Shown here: positions 15,863 through 25,234 of the stretch, piece after piece
Layout: each line of letters begins with the position of its first letter
Position numbering within the stretch: the stretch's first letter is position 1
NCBI GenBank assembly: GCA_019240305.1
Contig: JAFAYP010000573.1
Span: forward strand, 1-64,000
Direction of reading: 5' to 3'
DNA from: Solirubrobacterales bacterium
Lineage (GTDB): Bacteria > Actinomycetota > Thermoleophilia > Solirubrobacterales > Solirubrobacteraceae
DNA length: 64,000 bases
The notes under the pieces: generated by a model
Told to the model about the DNA's origin: nothing
What the model saw: the letters and a program-made list of their open reading frames with translations, nothing else
Databases searched by the model: none
Made by a program: the position numbers and the translations under genes

Positions 15863-16005
15863 TCACGTCGCCCACCCGCCGGAGCTCGTGACCGCCACGA
15901 TCTTGCCCGACCGGCGTTCGATCATCTGGGGCAGCGTGGCGCGCACGATGCGCAGCAGCGGCCAGACCAGCTCGTTGAGATAGCCCTGGAACGCCTCGTC
16001 GGTCG
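15863..16005 (-). pseudogene. Short-chain dehydrogenase remnant
   Basis: On the minus strand a 45-codon stretch reads DEAFQGYLNELVWPLLRIVR, then ATLPQMIERRSGKIVAVTSS, then GGWAT and stop. This is the central part of an SDR, from the helix before to the strand carrying the catalytic Ser. The N-terminal Rossmann part and the Tyr-x-x-x-Lys half are absent. It is a decayed fragment beside the drr operator. Confidence 0.65.
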
Positions 16006-16100
16006 AACTCGGTCGAACCGACGGAGCCGCCGTGCCGTGCACGCTGGTGGCCTCCGCGCGCTTGGTGACCGAGGCTCGGGCGCAGCCGCCGCTACGGTCG

Positions 16101-17381
16101 CTACGGCGACGGCAACGGCGACGGAGCGGCGAGCGGCGTCGTCCCGTACCCAGGGTCGTTCGACAAGGCCGCCGGGAAGTGGCCGATCGGCCGCCACCCG
16201 GTCGCGGTGCGTCGCACCATCGTGTCGAGCGCGGTCACGTTGTCGGTCCAGTTCCACGCGTAGATCGTGAGCCGATAGCGGCCGGGCACGAGCGTCGCCG
16301 GCAGCGGCGGGGTCGTGCCTCCGGCGACCCGGAAGAGCCAATGCGGGACGCACAGGGGCCGCCGCGCGAAGCACCAGAAGCCCGGCGCGTGCGCTCCCGG
16401 CGCGTAGATCAGCCTCCGCTGGACGAAGGGGAGCAGGTGCGTGCCGCGGAACGTCCACTCCAGCGGGGTCATCCGCGTCCCGGCGGGCGTCTCGAGCCGG
16501 TAGGCGAGGGCGGCGGGAGCGAGGACGGGTGTCGGATAGGTCGTCCTCTGCACGAATGTCTGCGGGCTGTAGACGGCGGCGACGACCTGGCCGTCGGCGG
16601 AGACCTCAGGACGCGCGATCTCCGGATGGGCGTGGTCGACGTAGGGTCGGAGCACGCTTCCGCCCGGGCGCAACGGGTTGACATACCCACCGGCGAGGTC
16701 GAGCTCGGAGAACGCGATGTGGCCGTAGTCGGGCAGGACGTGTCCGAGGACCGTGTGGAACGGACGCACGAGCTCGCCCGTCCGGACCGAGGGCGCGATG
16801 TGCCAGTACACGTAATTGCCGACCTGCACGCGGGCGTTCGGACCGACCGCGGTCAGCACGGTGGCGACACCGGGCTGCACGGCGTAGACGGCCGCGCCGT
16901 CGCGGGCCTGGATGTCGATCCCGACGTGCAGCGAGTCGGGCCGCAGCTCGTTGAACCCGGCACGCACGCCGTGCTCGGCATGAAACGGCTTCAGCGGCCA
17001 GCCCGTGAGCGCACCGTACGGACGGCATCCCGTCGAGCACGGCAGTCCGTCGGCGTACATCGAGGGCACCGCCAGCGGCCCCGGAATGCGATCGGCCGGG
17101 TTGGGCGCGAACGGCAGCGCGTCGACGGGCTCGCGGCCGACCGAGAGCGCACCCCGGTGGGCCGCCCGCACCCCGGACGGCGTTCGCGCGCCGCGGCCGG
17201 CGAGTTGGGAGCGCCCGCGGCCGAGATCGGGGCGTGCCCGCACGGTCGCGTGCTCGCCGGCCCCGACGACGACCGCGACGACGGCGCCGAGGGCGAGAAC
17301 CAGCGCCGCGACGCTGGCGCGGCGAGCCCGCCGCCGCCGCCGCCGTCGGGCGATACGACGCTCGGCCGCCCGGCGCACCAT
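16101..17381 (-). CDS. Secreted or membrane-anchored M23/LytM-like protein
   Basis: The 426-residue protein has a basic, Arg-rich start and one membrane helix (ASVAALVLALGAVVAVVVGA), so most of it is outside the cell. The middle (about residues 150-220) resembles a LytM/M23 domain: LRPDSLHVGIDIQARDGAAVY, then NYVYWHIAPSVRTGELV. The second metal motif is altered, so peptidase activity is uncertain. The C-terminal 150 residues look like a beta-sandwich. The protein may begin slightly upstream, since the residues before this Met also read as helical protein. Confidence 0.65.
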   Translation of the reverse strand: MVRRAAERRIARRRRRRRARRASVAALVLALGAVVAVVVGAGEHATVRARPDLGRGRSQLAGRGARTPSGVRAAHRGALSVGREPVDALPFAPNPADRIPGPLAVPSMYADGLPCSTGCRPYGALTGWPLKPFHAEHGVRAGFNELRPDSLHVGIDIQARDGAAVYAVQPGVATVLTAVGPNARVQVGNYVYWHIAPSVRTGELVRPFHTVLGHVLPDYGHIAFSELDLAGGYVNPLRPGGSVLRPYVDHAHPEIARPEVSADGQVVAAVYSPQTFVQRTTYPTPVLAPAALAYRLETPAGTRMTPLEWTFRGTHLLPFVQRRLIYAPGAHAPGFWCFARRPLCVPHWLFRVAGGTTPPLPATLVPGRYRLTIYAWNWTDNVTALDTMVRRTATGWRPIGHFPAALSNDPGYGTTPLAAPSPLPSP

Positions 17382-17773
17382 GCGCTGGTGGCGCAGACGC
17401 TCGAGCTCGGCGATTGCGGGCTCGCTCAGGGACAGGTGATCAGTCGCTGTGATGGCGTGTTCCTTGACGGGCCCTCGGAGAATGCTAATCGTCGGCGGCA
17501 GGGGAGGCGACGGCTGGGACGGCCACGACGCCGGCGTGCGCCTCGGCAGCGCGCGGGATCACTGCCGGCGTCGGATCGGGCGGCGGTGCGAGAAGGCACA
17601 CGCCCGGCATTCTTCTACAAGCCGCGCGTTGAGCCTGCAACTGCCGCAGGTTTGAGAACTCGCGCGACCCGCGGGAGCGCGCCCGGGGAGACGCGAAGTC
17701 GTGGCCTTCGGTTCCGGGGAGGACGGGTCAGGCCAGCTGGACGCACCGGTTCCGAGAAGACGGGAAGACCGGG
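17382..17773. other. Intergenic, 392 bp
   Basis: No convincing gene. The left 60 bp reads in frame with the M23-like gene and may be its true 5' end, but has no obvious start codon. A loose direct repeat, GGTTCCGGGGAGGACGG and GGTTCCGAGAAGACGGG, lies near 17709-17767. Confidence 0.5.
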
Positions 17774-18397
17774 CTACAGCGGTGGGACCTGGTTATTGAC
17801 CTGCGGACCGTGGTACTGGTGGTCGTGGTCTGAGCAGGCGGGCGGGAACGTGAACTGGACGCTGTCGCTGCGCACCCCGTTGTAGCTGGCGAACAGGGTC
17901 ACGCGGCCGAGGGTGCCCACCGGGCACCGTGGATCGGTGCTGCTCTGCACCCGGACGATGATCTTCATGATGTTGCCGGGCACGCCCCACATCACCGCGT
18001 GGTGGGAGTGGTAGATGAGGCGGTGTTCGACGGTCATGATGATCAGGCGGTCGGGCTGGCGGCGGACGCGGTCGACCTGGCAGAGGATCCCGGAAGCGGT
18101 GTTGGCGGCCAGGTTGACGTCACCGTGGCCGCGGGCGTAGCTGCCGATCGCGCCGGCGATCGGCGCACCCGTGTGAAAGCCCCATGGCGGGATCCCAGCC
18201 ACGATCGGGACCTGGGCGCAGTACTGGACCGAAGCTCCGGCGGCCGAGCTCGCCATGACGGCCAGCGCAAGCAGCGGCGCCAGCAGTAAGCCCGCGAGCC
18301 CGGTGCGCGCAGAGCGCTCGTCTGGCGTTGCGCGGAAAGTCCGGGTCCTGGCGACCATCAGCCGGAGCCCGTCGGACGACGCAACGGTCGAGTCCAC
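17774..18397 (-). CDS. Secreted protein of unknown function
   Basis: The 207-residue product has an N-terminal signal sequence (LAGLLLAPLLALAVMASSAA, with cleavage likely after GAS), so the mature protein is exported. The mature part contains four Cys (YCAQV, ILCQV, RCPVG, ACSDH) that could pair. It also has a His-rich stretch, YHSHHAV, and a His/Tyr ending, HDHQYHG. I do not recognise the family. The start is GTG at 18397, with an alternative ATG at 18358. Confidence 0.6.
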   Translation of the reverse strand: MDSTVASSDGLRLMVARTRTFRATPDERSARTGLAGLLLAPLLALAVMASSAAGASVQYCAQVPIVAGIPPWGFHTGAPIAGAIGSYARGHGDVNLAANTASGILCQVDRVRRQPDRLIIMTVEHRLIYHSHHAVMWGVPGNIMKIIVRVQSSTDPRCPVGTLGRVTLFASYNGVRSDSVQFTFPPACSDHDHQYHGPQVNNQVPPL

Positions 18398-18706
18398 CGC
18401 GCGGCGCCCCCACCCCGGTGTCGCGCGCTGACGGATGATCGAACGCCTACAGCTGAGCCGTTCATCGTCTCGCTATCGGCCTTGGCGCCGAATGCCTCAA
18501 CCCCCCGCCCTTGGCCTCGACGAACGCTCGAGGGTTCTCCGTCCCGCCTCTGCCAAGCGCCCAGCGGTCGTGGTGGTCTGCCTACACGCGCCGCCACCGT
18601 CGTCGACGCCCGCCGGACGCCCCGGTTTCACCTGCGCCCAGACCGTCTCGTGAACACGCGGTCGAGCGGCGGCGACCCGAGCCGTGGCGGGAGGTCCAGC
18701 GGGGAG
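18398..18706. other. Intergenic, 309 bp, nothing recognised
   Basis: Open frames here have no protein-family character on either strand. I see no tRNA, terminator or strong palindrome. Confidence 0.4.
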
Positions 18707-19264
18707 CTACGCGCTGCCGATCGCTACCCCGATCGCGAGAACGATCGCGCCACCCAGCGTCACCACGATCAACGATGAGCGCAGGGACACCTTGAGGAAT
18801 CGATAGCGCACCCACGCGATCACAAACAGTTCGATCGCGACGACGATCCCGGCCACGATGAGCGCGTGGTTGACGTTGCTGATCACGAACGGGAGCGAGT
18901 GGAACACGCCCCCCAGCGCAGTCGCGCCGCCCGTGATCGCACCGCGGACCACCGCCGAGCCACGGCCGGTTTGCTCACCAGTGTCAGACAGCGCTTCAGA
19001 GATGCCCATGCTCACCCCGGCGCCCAGCGCCGTGGCGAGACCGACCAGTAGAGCCGTCTTCGAGTTGCTCGAGATCGCGGCGGCGAAGATCGGCGCGAGC
19101 GTCGAGACGGTGCCGTCGATCAGACCGACGAGCGAAGGCTGCACGACCTGCAGCACGAACTCCTCTTCTTCGTTGCAGCCGCACAGGCGCGAGAGAAACC
19201 CCCTGAGGCCCGGATGGGCCTGGAGGCCTCGCGTATCGATCGTCGCTTCGGGTTCTTCACGCAT
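18707..19264 (-). CDS. VIT1/CCC1 family iron/manganese transporter
   Basis: The 185-residue protein has a Cys-containing acidic segment (LCGCNEEEE), then four to five membrane spans. The spans contain VQPSLVGLIDGTVSTLAPIF and GAGVSMGISEALSDTGE, both typical of vacuolar-iron-transporter-like proteins. They move ferrous iron or manganese out of the cytosol. I choose the ATG at 19264 over the upstream Met at 19300 because family similarity begins soon after it. It is divergent from a Fur-family regulator with an iron-box-like site between them. Confidence 0.8.
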   Translation of the reverse strand: MREEPEATIDTRGLQAHPGLRGFLSRLCGCNEEEEFVLQVVQPSLVGLIDGTVSTLAPIFAAAISSNSKTALLVGLATALGAGVSMGISEALSDTGEQTGRGSAVVRGAITGGATALGGVFHSLPFVISNVNHALIVAGIVVAIELFVIAWVRYRFLKVSLRSSLIVVTLGGAIVLAIGVAIGSA

Positions 19265-19331
19265 ATGATGTCCCCTATCAGAGGGCGAGGTGGCGGCCAA
19301 CTCTTATTTAGCGTCTGTTATAGCAACTCTG

Positions 19332-19350
19332 TAAGATTAGGCTTCCCTAA
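19332..19350. promoter_or_regulatory. Iron-box-like operator (IdeR/DtxR or Fur type)
   Basis: TAAGATTAGGCTTCCCTAA matches 15 of 19 positions of the IdeR/DtxR consensus TTAGGTTAGGCTAACCTAA, with an inner TTAGG-CTTC-CCTAA palindrome at 19337-19350. It lies 12 bp before the Fur-family start codon and about 70 bp before the VIT start, so one site could control both. The consensus is from memory of the family. Confidence 0.65.
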
Positions 19351-19361
19351 CCCCACCGCCC

Positions 19362-19793
19362 ATGCCCTCCACGTCCACCGACGACCTCGTCGCACTGCTG
19401 CACTCGCGCGGCCAGCGCGTCACCTCCCAACGGCTGATGATCCTGCGGGCGCTACGGCGTCACGTCTGTCACCTCACCGCTTCGCAGATCTACAACGCCG
19501 TGCGAGAAGAGCTGCCCGGCACCTCCGCGCCGACGATCTACGCCACCCTTGAGCTGCTCGTCGAACTCGGCCTCATTCGTCGGCTCGATGTCGGGCTCGG
19601 CGTCGCGCGCTACGACGCTCGGACCGATCCCCACCAACATATGGTCTGCCGCTGCTGTGGGACGGTCGAGGATCTGGAAGGCGAGGTCGACCTCAGCGTC
19701 CCGGTAGGACTCGCCCGCTCCGCGGGCTTTCAGCCCGATCGCGCGGAGCTCGTCCTCACCGGTCTTTGCGTCCGCTGCGCGCGCCCGCAATAG
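19362..19793 (+). CDS. Fur-family metal-responsive repressor
   Basis: The 143-residue protein has the Fur layout. An N-terminal winged helix (RGQRVTSQRLMILRALRRH, then TASQIYNAV and TSAPTIYATLELLVELGLI) is followed by the metal-binding HQHMVCRCCG. The C-terminal CxxC-like LCVRCARPQ provides the structural zinc site. It represses metal genes when loaded with iron, manganese or zinc. Its position opposite a VIT transporter suggests iron or manganese homeostasis. Confidence 0.9.
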   Translation: MPSTSTDDLVALLHSRGQRVTSQRLMILRALRRHVCHLTASQIYNAVREELPGTSAPTIYATLELLVELGLIRRLDVGLGVARYDARTDPHQHMVCRCCGTVEDLEGEVDLSVPVGLARSAGFQPDRAELVLTGLCVRCARPQ

Positions 19794-19894
19794 CCGCCCA
19801 AATCAGGAGGCTGCGCGTCACGTGCTGCGGGCGGTACCTGGCTCAGGGGCGCCGGAGCCCCTGCCGTCGCGTGGGCTCCGGCCTCGGGGTGCTG

Positions 19895-20104
19895 TCAGGC
19901 CCGGCGCGAGCGGACCAGCGCGGTGATGCCGAGGGCTGCCGCGATGACCAGCCCGACGATGAAAGTGTCAAAGAAGACGTTGCTCACGGTCCCCGGGTGG
20001 CTGGCGCTCTTGGCGGTAAGGTTGGCGACCAGGAATAGGCCGATCTCCACGAGCAGGTAGGCGATCCAGGTGTTCCGGCTGAAACGGGTCAGGTTGAGCG
20101 ACAT
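19895..20104 (-). CDS. Small two-helix membrane protein
   Basis: A 69-residue protein starting MSLNLTRFSRNTWIAYLLVE, with helices around residues 13-30 and 44-62 and a basic tail (VRSRRA). The ATG at 20104 is preceded by a G-rich stretch that may serve as ribosome-binding site. No family recognised. It is divergent from the histidine-kinase cluster. Confidence 0.6.
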   Translation of the reverse strand: MSLNLTRFSRNTWIAYLLVEIGLFLVANLTAKSASHPGTVSNVFFDTFIVGLVIAAALGITALVRSRRA

Positions 20105-20265
20105 GTGAATACCCCCGTTGGAGTGGTTGATCAGGTGGCTGTAACGGTCCCAGCCCCGGGGCCGCGCGTCGTCGGCGGTGCGAGCGATTTCGCGTGGACT
20201 CCAGGACGATTTCCGATCGTCCGCGCGGATGATGCGTCGCTCGCCTGCGGCGCTAGCTTGCCCTC

Positions 20266-21440
20266 GTGGGCAAGGTGGACGAGCTGATCTGTCGGATCGA
20301 TCTCGTGTGGGTCGACCGTGCCGTTGCGGTGCTGTTGACCGCGGGCGCGATCGCTGACGCCAATTCGCAGCCACATCGCTCGGTTGGACCGGTTGCCATC
20401 GCGGCGCTCGTCGCGCTCACCGGCAGCGTCGCGTGGCGGCGCGCCGATCCCGTGCTGAGCACGGTTGTGGGCGTCACCGGGCTGATCGTGTTCGAGCTTT
20501 CGAGCAGATACAACGGCGACGGCTCGATCGAGGTCGCGTCGTTGGCGCTCGGCTTCTACACGCTCGGCCGTCGGCCGTGGACGCTGGTCAACGTGGCGCC
20601 GCTCGCGTACCTGCTGGGCGGTACCGCGGCGGCGACGTTCGTGCCGACCGATGGGACCGTCGGCTCGATGCTCGGCGCCTGGGCGTTGATCGGGCCGCTT
20701 CCGTTCATGGCCGGCCGTGCCCTTGCGCAGCGTCGGGCGCTGGCCGACGACCTCGCCGCCAGTGCTGCGCAGCTACTCGACGAGCAGGAGCTGGACGCTC
20801 GTCGCGCTGCCGCTGAGCAGCGCAGCCGGATGGCGCGTGAGCTCCATGACGTCATTGCTCACTGCGTCAGCGTGATGGTCGTCCAGACCGCTGCCGCTCG
20901 GCGGGTGGCGGAGTCCGATGTCGCTGCGGCCCGCGAGGCGCTGGCGCTGGTCGAGCGTTCCGGCCGCGAGGCGCTGGTGGAGCTACGGCGGATCGTTGGT
21001 GTCCTGCATCGCGACTCGGACGACGTTCCGGAGGGCGCGCCCCCCGGGCTCGACCGGCTCGGAGCGCTGATCGCGCGCGCGGAGGCGGCCGGTCTGCCCG
21101 TCGAGTTGACCGTCGAGGGACGGCTCGCGGCCGTGCCGGCCGACCTCGATCTGGTTGCCTACCGGCTCGTCCAGGAGGCGCTCACGAACGCGATCAGGTA
21201 CGCCGGTCGCGCGCGGGCGCACGTGACGGTGTCGATTGGCGCCGACGAGCTCGAGCTCCGGATCACGGACACCGGAGGCGCGGCGTGCCGTCTGCCGCCG
21301 CCTCGGTCAACGGCTCCGGCCACGGTTTGACCGGCATGGCCGAGCGCGTCCAGCTGCAGGGGGGTGAGCTGCACGCCGGGCCGGGGGCCCCAGGGAGGGT
21401 TCGAAGTCAGTGCGCGGATCCCGTTTCAGCCGGCGCCCGA
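20266..21440 (+). pseudogene. Sensor histidine kinase 1, frameshifted at the C-terminus
   Basis: NarL-type sensor kinase with several N-terminal membrane helices and a HisKA_3 phosphoacceptor (ARELHDVIAHCVSVMVVQ). The N box (LVQEALTNAIRYAG) and first glycine motif (TDTGG) of the ATPase domain are also present. Then a frameshift near 21288 moves the conserved end (SAAASVNGSGHGLTGMAERV) into another frame. A second one near 21390 moves GGFEVSARIPFQ into a third frame. As it stands the frame runs to 21330 with a nonsense tail and lacks the second glycine box. Confidence 0.8.
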
Positions 21441-22604
21441 GACCAGGGGATCTCAAACACGCGCGGCGGCGAGCGGCGCGCAACCCGCCGTCGGACTACG
21501 CTGGCCATGGCTTGACCCGGTACTTGCCGGGGTCATGCTCGCGGTGCTCGAGTCCGCGGTGCTGGACGCCCACGACCGCCGAGGGCCGATGGCGCTGAAC
21601 CTGATCGTCGTCGCCGCGATCGCGCTGGCGACAACGTGGAGGCGGCGGTCGCCGCTGGTGTTCGTGCTGGTCGTCGGCGTGCTGGGCGCGGTGATGAACG
21701 CGTTCCTGGTCGAGTTGAAGTCCTCGCCGCTGATCGGCGCCTACCTGATCGTGGTGCCGACCTATTCGATCGCGGTTTGGGCAGAGCGGCGCCAGGCGGT
21801 CGGCGGCCTGGCGCTGTTCATCGGCGGCGCCGGTACCTCGCAACTGATCGCAGAGCGCGGCCAGCTCGGCACGTTCGCCGGCGGGGCATTCACGATCTGC
21901 GGATCGTGGGCCGCCGGGCGCGCGATCCGCTCCTACCGGCTGCTGACGGCGAGCCTCTCACAGACCAACGAGCGACTGGCGCTCGAGCGCGAGGCCCGTG
22001 CTCGGCTGGCCGTGGCCGGCGAGCGATCTCGGGTTGCACGCGAGCTGCACGCGGCGATCGCCGGCTCGGTAACGGCGATGGTCGTCCAGGCGCTCGGCGC
22101 GCTGCGGCTGCTGGAGGTCGCCAGCGACCGGGCGGACGAGGCGATGGCGCAATCGAGCAGACGGGGCGCGCAGCGATGGGTGACCTGCGGCGGATGCTCG
22201 GGGTGCTCAGGCACAGCGGCGGCGCCTTAGAGCCGCGCGCGCCACAGCCCGGGGTCGATCAGCTGTACGCGCTGATCCAAGGGGCCCGGGATGCCGGCAA
22301 GGCCGTCGAGCTGACCGTCGAGGGCGAGCCCGGGACACTCGCGGCGGGGATCGAGCTCGGGCTGTACAGGTTGCTTGAGACATCGCTTGCAAGCACCGCC
22401 AGTGCGCGGCCGGGAGTGTCGCTGCGGTTCGGGCCGGACGACATCGAGCTCGAGCTGCGGCAGGACGGCGCGGCTACGCCCGCCTGGCCGCTCCAACTGA
22501 TGAGGGAGCGGGTGTGGCTGTGCGACGGCGACGTGCTATCGAGGCCGGACGAATCGGAGTTCATCGCTCGCCTGCCGCGCGGATCGGAGCCCGCGTTCGC
22601 ATGA
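21441..22604 (+). pseudogene. Sensor histidine kinase 2, frameshifted and degenerate
   Basis: A second membrane-bound kinase follows without a stop between the two. Membrane helices (LIVVAAIALATTW and others) precede a HisKA_3 region reading ARELHAAIAGSVTAMVVQ, where the normal Asp after His is Ala. A frameshift near 22145 moves the rest (GRAAMGDLRRMLGVLR onward) to another frame. The N-box equivalent YRLLETSLAST lacks the usual Asn. No clear start codon of its own. It ends overlapping the response regulator start by ATGA. Confidence 0.75.
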
Positions 22605-23282
22605 CGGTCCGCATCCTGATCGCCGACGACCAGGAGCTTATCCGGACCGGCTTTCGGATGATCCTCAATGCCGAGCCCGCGCTCGAAGTCGTCGGCGAGG
22701 CGGTCGATGGCACCGAGGCCGTGGCTGCCGCCCGCGACCTGCAGCCCGACGTCGTGCTGATGGACATCCGGATGCCCGGCCTCGACGGAATCGAGGCAAC
22801 ACGGCGGATCCTCGCGGCCGGGCTTGAGCCCGCTCCCAAGGTGGTGATCCTGACTACCTTCGACCTCGACGAGTACGTCTACGACGCGCGCGGGCGCGAG
22901 CGGCTTTCTGCTCAAGGACGGCCCTGCGCAGCAGCTGGTCAGCGCGGTTGCGACGATCGGCGACGGCGACACGCTGCTCGCGCCGACGATCACGCGCCGG
23001 CTGATCGAGCAGTTCACCGCGCCGAAGCCCGACCCAGCAGCTCTCCCCGCCCTCGACGAGCTGACCCCGCGCGAGCTCGAGGTCTTCAAGCTGCTCGCGA
23101 CCGGGATGAGCAATGCCGAGATCGCCGGACGGCTCGTCGTCGGCGAGACGACCATCAAGACGCACGTCGCGCGGATCCTGATGAAGCTCGACCTTCGCGA
23201 CCGAGTGCATGCAGTCCTCGCCGCCTACGAAGGCGGAATCGTGCGGGCGGGCACGGGCTCCCCGACCAACTCGCCGGTGTAG
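22601..23282 (+). pseudogene. NarL/LuxR response regulator, frameshifted
   Basis: The receiver domain is intact up to about residue 95: IADDQELIRTGF, VLMDIRMPGLDG with the phospho-Asp, VVILTTFDLDEYVYDA. Near 22885 bases are missing where family members read ALRAGASGFLLKD. The remainder then lies in another frame, GFLLKDGPAQQLVSAVA and the LuxR helix-turn-helix ELTPRELEVFKLLATGMSNA, to the stop at 23282. The DNA-binding half is thus uncoupled from the receiver. Confidence 0.8.
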
Positions 23283-23405
23283 CTGATACGGAGCGCGTCG
23301 CGTGTGTCGATGGCCATCGGTGATTCACAGTGACAGCGTCGATCCCCATCGGCGATCCCGGCGCCTGGAGCGCAGAGGCCAACGGTCCGGGGCGCGCTGC
23401 GTGGG

Positions 23406-23921
23406 ATGATGGTGGTCAGCGTCCGGCATGCCGTGGCTGACGACGCGGCGGCGATCGCCGCGGTCCATGTCCACGCCTGGCAGGTCGCCTACCGCGACCT
23501 GATGTCGGCCAAGACGCTGGATGGTCTCCCGGTCAGCCGGCGAGAGCAGTTCTGGCGCGAGGTGCTGGCCGGCAGGAAGGGCTCTGTGTTCGTCGCCGCC
23601 GGGGAGAATGGAGCAGTGCTTGGGTTTTGCGCCCTCGTCACCCCGAGCCGCGATGATGACGCCGGCGATGATCGCGTCGCGGAGATCGGGGCCATCTACG
23701 TCGATCCGGAGGTTTGGCGCCTCGGGATCGGTAGGGCGCTGATGCGAGCGGCTTTCGCTGCGCTCCAGGAGGACGACTGGCGGTGGGTGACGTTGTGGGT
23801 GCTTGCCGAGAATCGCCAGGCTCGCGACTTCTATGACCAGCTTGGTCTTGAGGCCGACGGTGCGCGAACGACGGATGAGCTGAGCGGACATACGGAGATC
23901 CGCTTGCGCGCATCGCTCTAG
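23406..23921 (+). CDS. GNAT-family N-acetyltransferase
   Basis: 171-residue acetyl-CoA-dependent transferase. The N-terminal VRHAVADDAAAIAAVHVHAW, the strand IGAIYVDPEVWRLGIGRALM with the CoA-binding R/Q-x-x-G-x-G/A motif, and the C-terminal ENRQARDFYDQLGLEADG are all typical. The substrate cannot be deduced. It converges with the E2 gene and overlaps its stop by 4 bp. Confidence 0.88.
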   Translation: MMVVSVRHAVADDAAAIAAVHVHAWQVAYRDLMSAKTLDGLPVSRREQFWREVLAGRKGSVFVAAGENGAVLGFCALVTPSRDDDAGDDRVAEIGAIYVDPEVWRLGIGRALMRAAFAALQEDDWRWVTLWVLAENRQARDFYDQLGLEADGARTTDELSGHTEIRLRASL

Positions 23922-25234
23922 ATGCTCTCAACGCGCGCACGGAGCGCGGTGAGGAACTGCGCAGCGTACGCGCCGTCGATGGCGCGGTGATCCCAGCTGA
24001 GGCAGAAGTAGGCCATCGAGCGGATGCCGATACTCTCGTTCCCGTTCGCCTCGGCGACGACGACGGGACGACGAGTGATCGTCTCGATATCGAGGATGCC
24101 GACCTGCGGGAGGTTGATCACCGGCGTCGCGATCAGCGCGCCGAACGCGCCCGGGCTCGTGACCGTGAATGTCGCCCCGGCGTAGTCATCGGGGCCGAGC
24201 TGCTTGTCCCGAGCCGCGCGCGCGAGCTTCTTGATCGTCTTGGAGAGACCCTCGATCGAGAGATCTTGGGCGTCGCGGATCACCGGCACGACCAGGCCCT
24301 CTTCGCCCAGTGAGACCGCGATCCCGAGATGTACGTCGTCGAAGACGGTCATCATCTCCCCGTCCAGGGTGGCGTTGAGGCTGCCGAACTCCCGCAGGGT
24401 CTCAATCACCTTGCTGGCCACAACCGGCAGCGCGGTGACCCCAAGCCGCGATCGAGCGTGCTCCACGGCGCTCATATCGCACTCGACGATCGTCGTGCAG
24501 GTGGCAGCCGTGGCCAGCGAGTCGAGCATCGCACGACCGATCGACTGACGCATCCGTGATAACTGCTGCGGCTCGCCGGCCGCCGACGGCGCGGATGCCG
24601 CGACAGCGACCGGCTCGGGAGGCGGAGCCTGATCTGGATCGGGACGATCCCGCGACTCGCCGTCAAGCGGCGGCTGCGCCTCGCCGGGCTCATCCGAGCT
24701 GGCCCTCAGATGCGCCTCGACGTCTTTCTTGGTCACTCGTTCGTTGCGTCCGGTCCCCTCGATCTTGGAGAGGTCGAGATTGTGGTGGTCGGCCATACGC
24801 CTGACGACCGGCGTGACATGCGGCTCGTTACCGTCCTCGTCCGTGGGCGCGTCATTGGAACCCGTAGCGCCTTCGCTGCCGCTCTCAGCGGCCGTCTCAG
24901 CTCCGGATTCTTCGCTGCGCGAGGCCGGGGCTGCTTCATCAGCCTCGGCCGGCTCGTTGGACGCGGCGTCCTCGTCGGCCACGCCAATGCGTCCCAGTGC
25001 GGTACCGACGTCGACGGTGTCGCCGACTTCGACGAGGATCTCACGAAGAACGCCTGCGGCGGGAGCCGGACATTCAACGTCGACCTTGTCGCTTGAGATT
25101 TCGCAGACGTTCTCGTCGCGTTCGATCGGATCGCCGATCTCCTTGCACCACGTGGTCACCGTCCCTTCCGAGACGGAGGTCCCCATCGCCGGCATGACGA
25201 TGTCGATGAGTCGCTCAGTACTCGAGGAGCCCAC
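23918..25234 (-). CDS. 2-oxoacid dehydrogenase E2 (dihydrolipoamide acyltransferase)
   Basis: Domains in order: one lipoyl domain at the N-terminus with the lipoyl Lys in EISSDKVDVE, and an acidic linker. The E1/E3-binding domain (VTPVVRRMADHHNLDLSKIE, GRNERVTKKDVEAHL) follows, then the catalytic domain ending in SWDHRAIDGAYAAQFLTALR with the H-x-x-x-D-G acyltransferase motif. It transfers acyl groups from E1 to CoA. GTG 25234 is chosen because it overlaps the E1-beta stop and gives 438 residues; ATG 25195 is possible. Confidence 0.9.
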   Translation of the reverse strand: MGSSSTERLIDIVMPAMGTSVSEGTVTTWCKEIGDPIERDENVCEISSDKVDVECPAPAAGVLREILVEVGDTVDVGTALGRIGVADEDAASNEPAEADEAAPASRSEESGAETAAESGSEGATGSNDAPTDEDGNEPHVTPVVRRMADHHNLDLSKIEGTGRNERVTKKDVEAHLRASSDEPGEAQPPLDGESRDRPDPDQAPPPEPVAVAASAPSAAGEPQQLSRMRQSIGRAMLDSLATAATCTTIVECDMSAVEHARSRLGVTALPVVASKVIETLREFGSLNATLDGEMMTVFDDVHLGIAVSLGEEGLVVPVIRDAQDLSIEGLSKTIKKLARAARDKQLGPDDYAGATFTVTSPGAFGALIATPVINLPQVGILDIETITRRPVVVAEANGNESIGIRSMAYFCLSWDHRAIDGAYAAQFLTALRARVESI

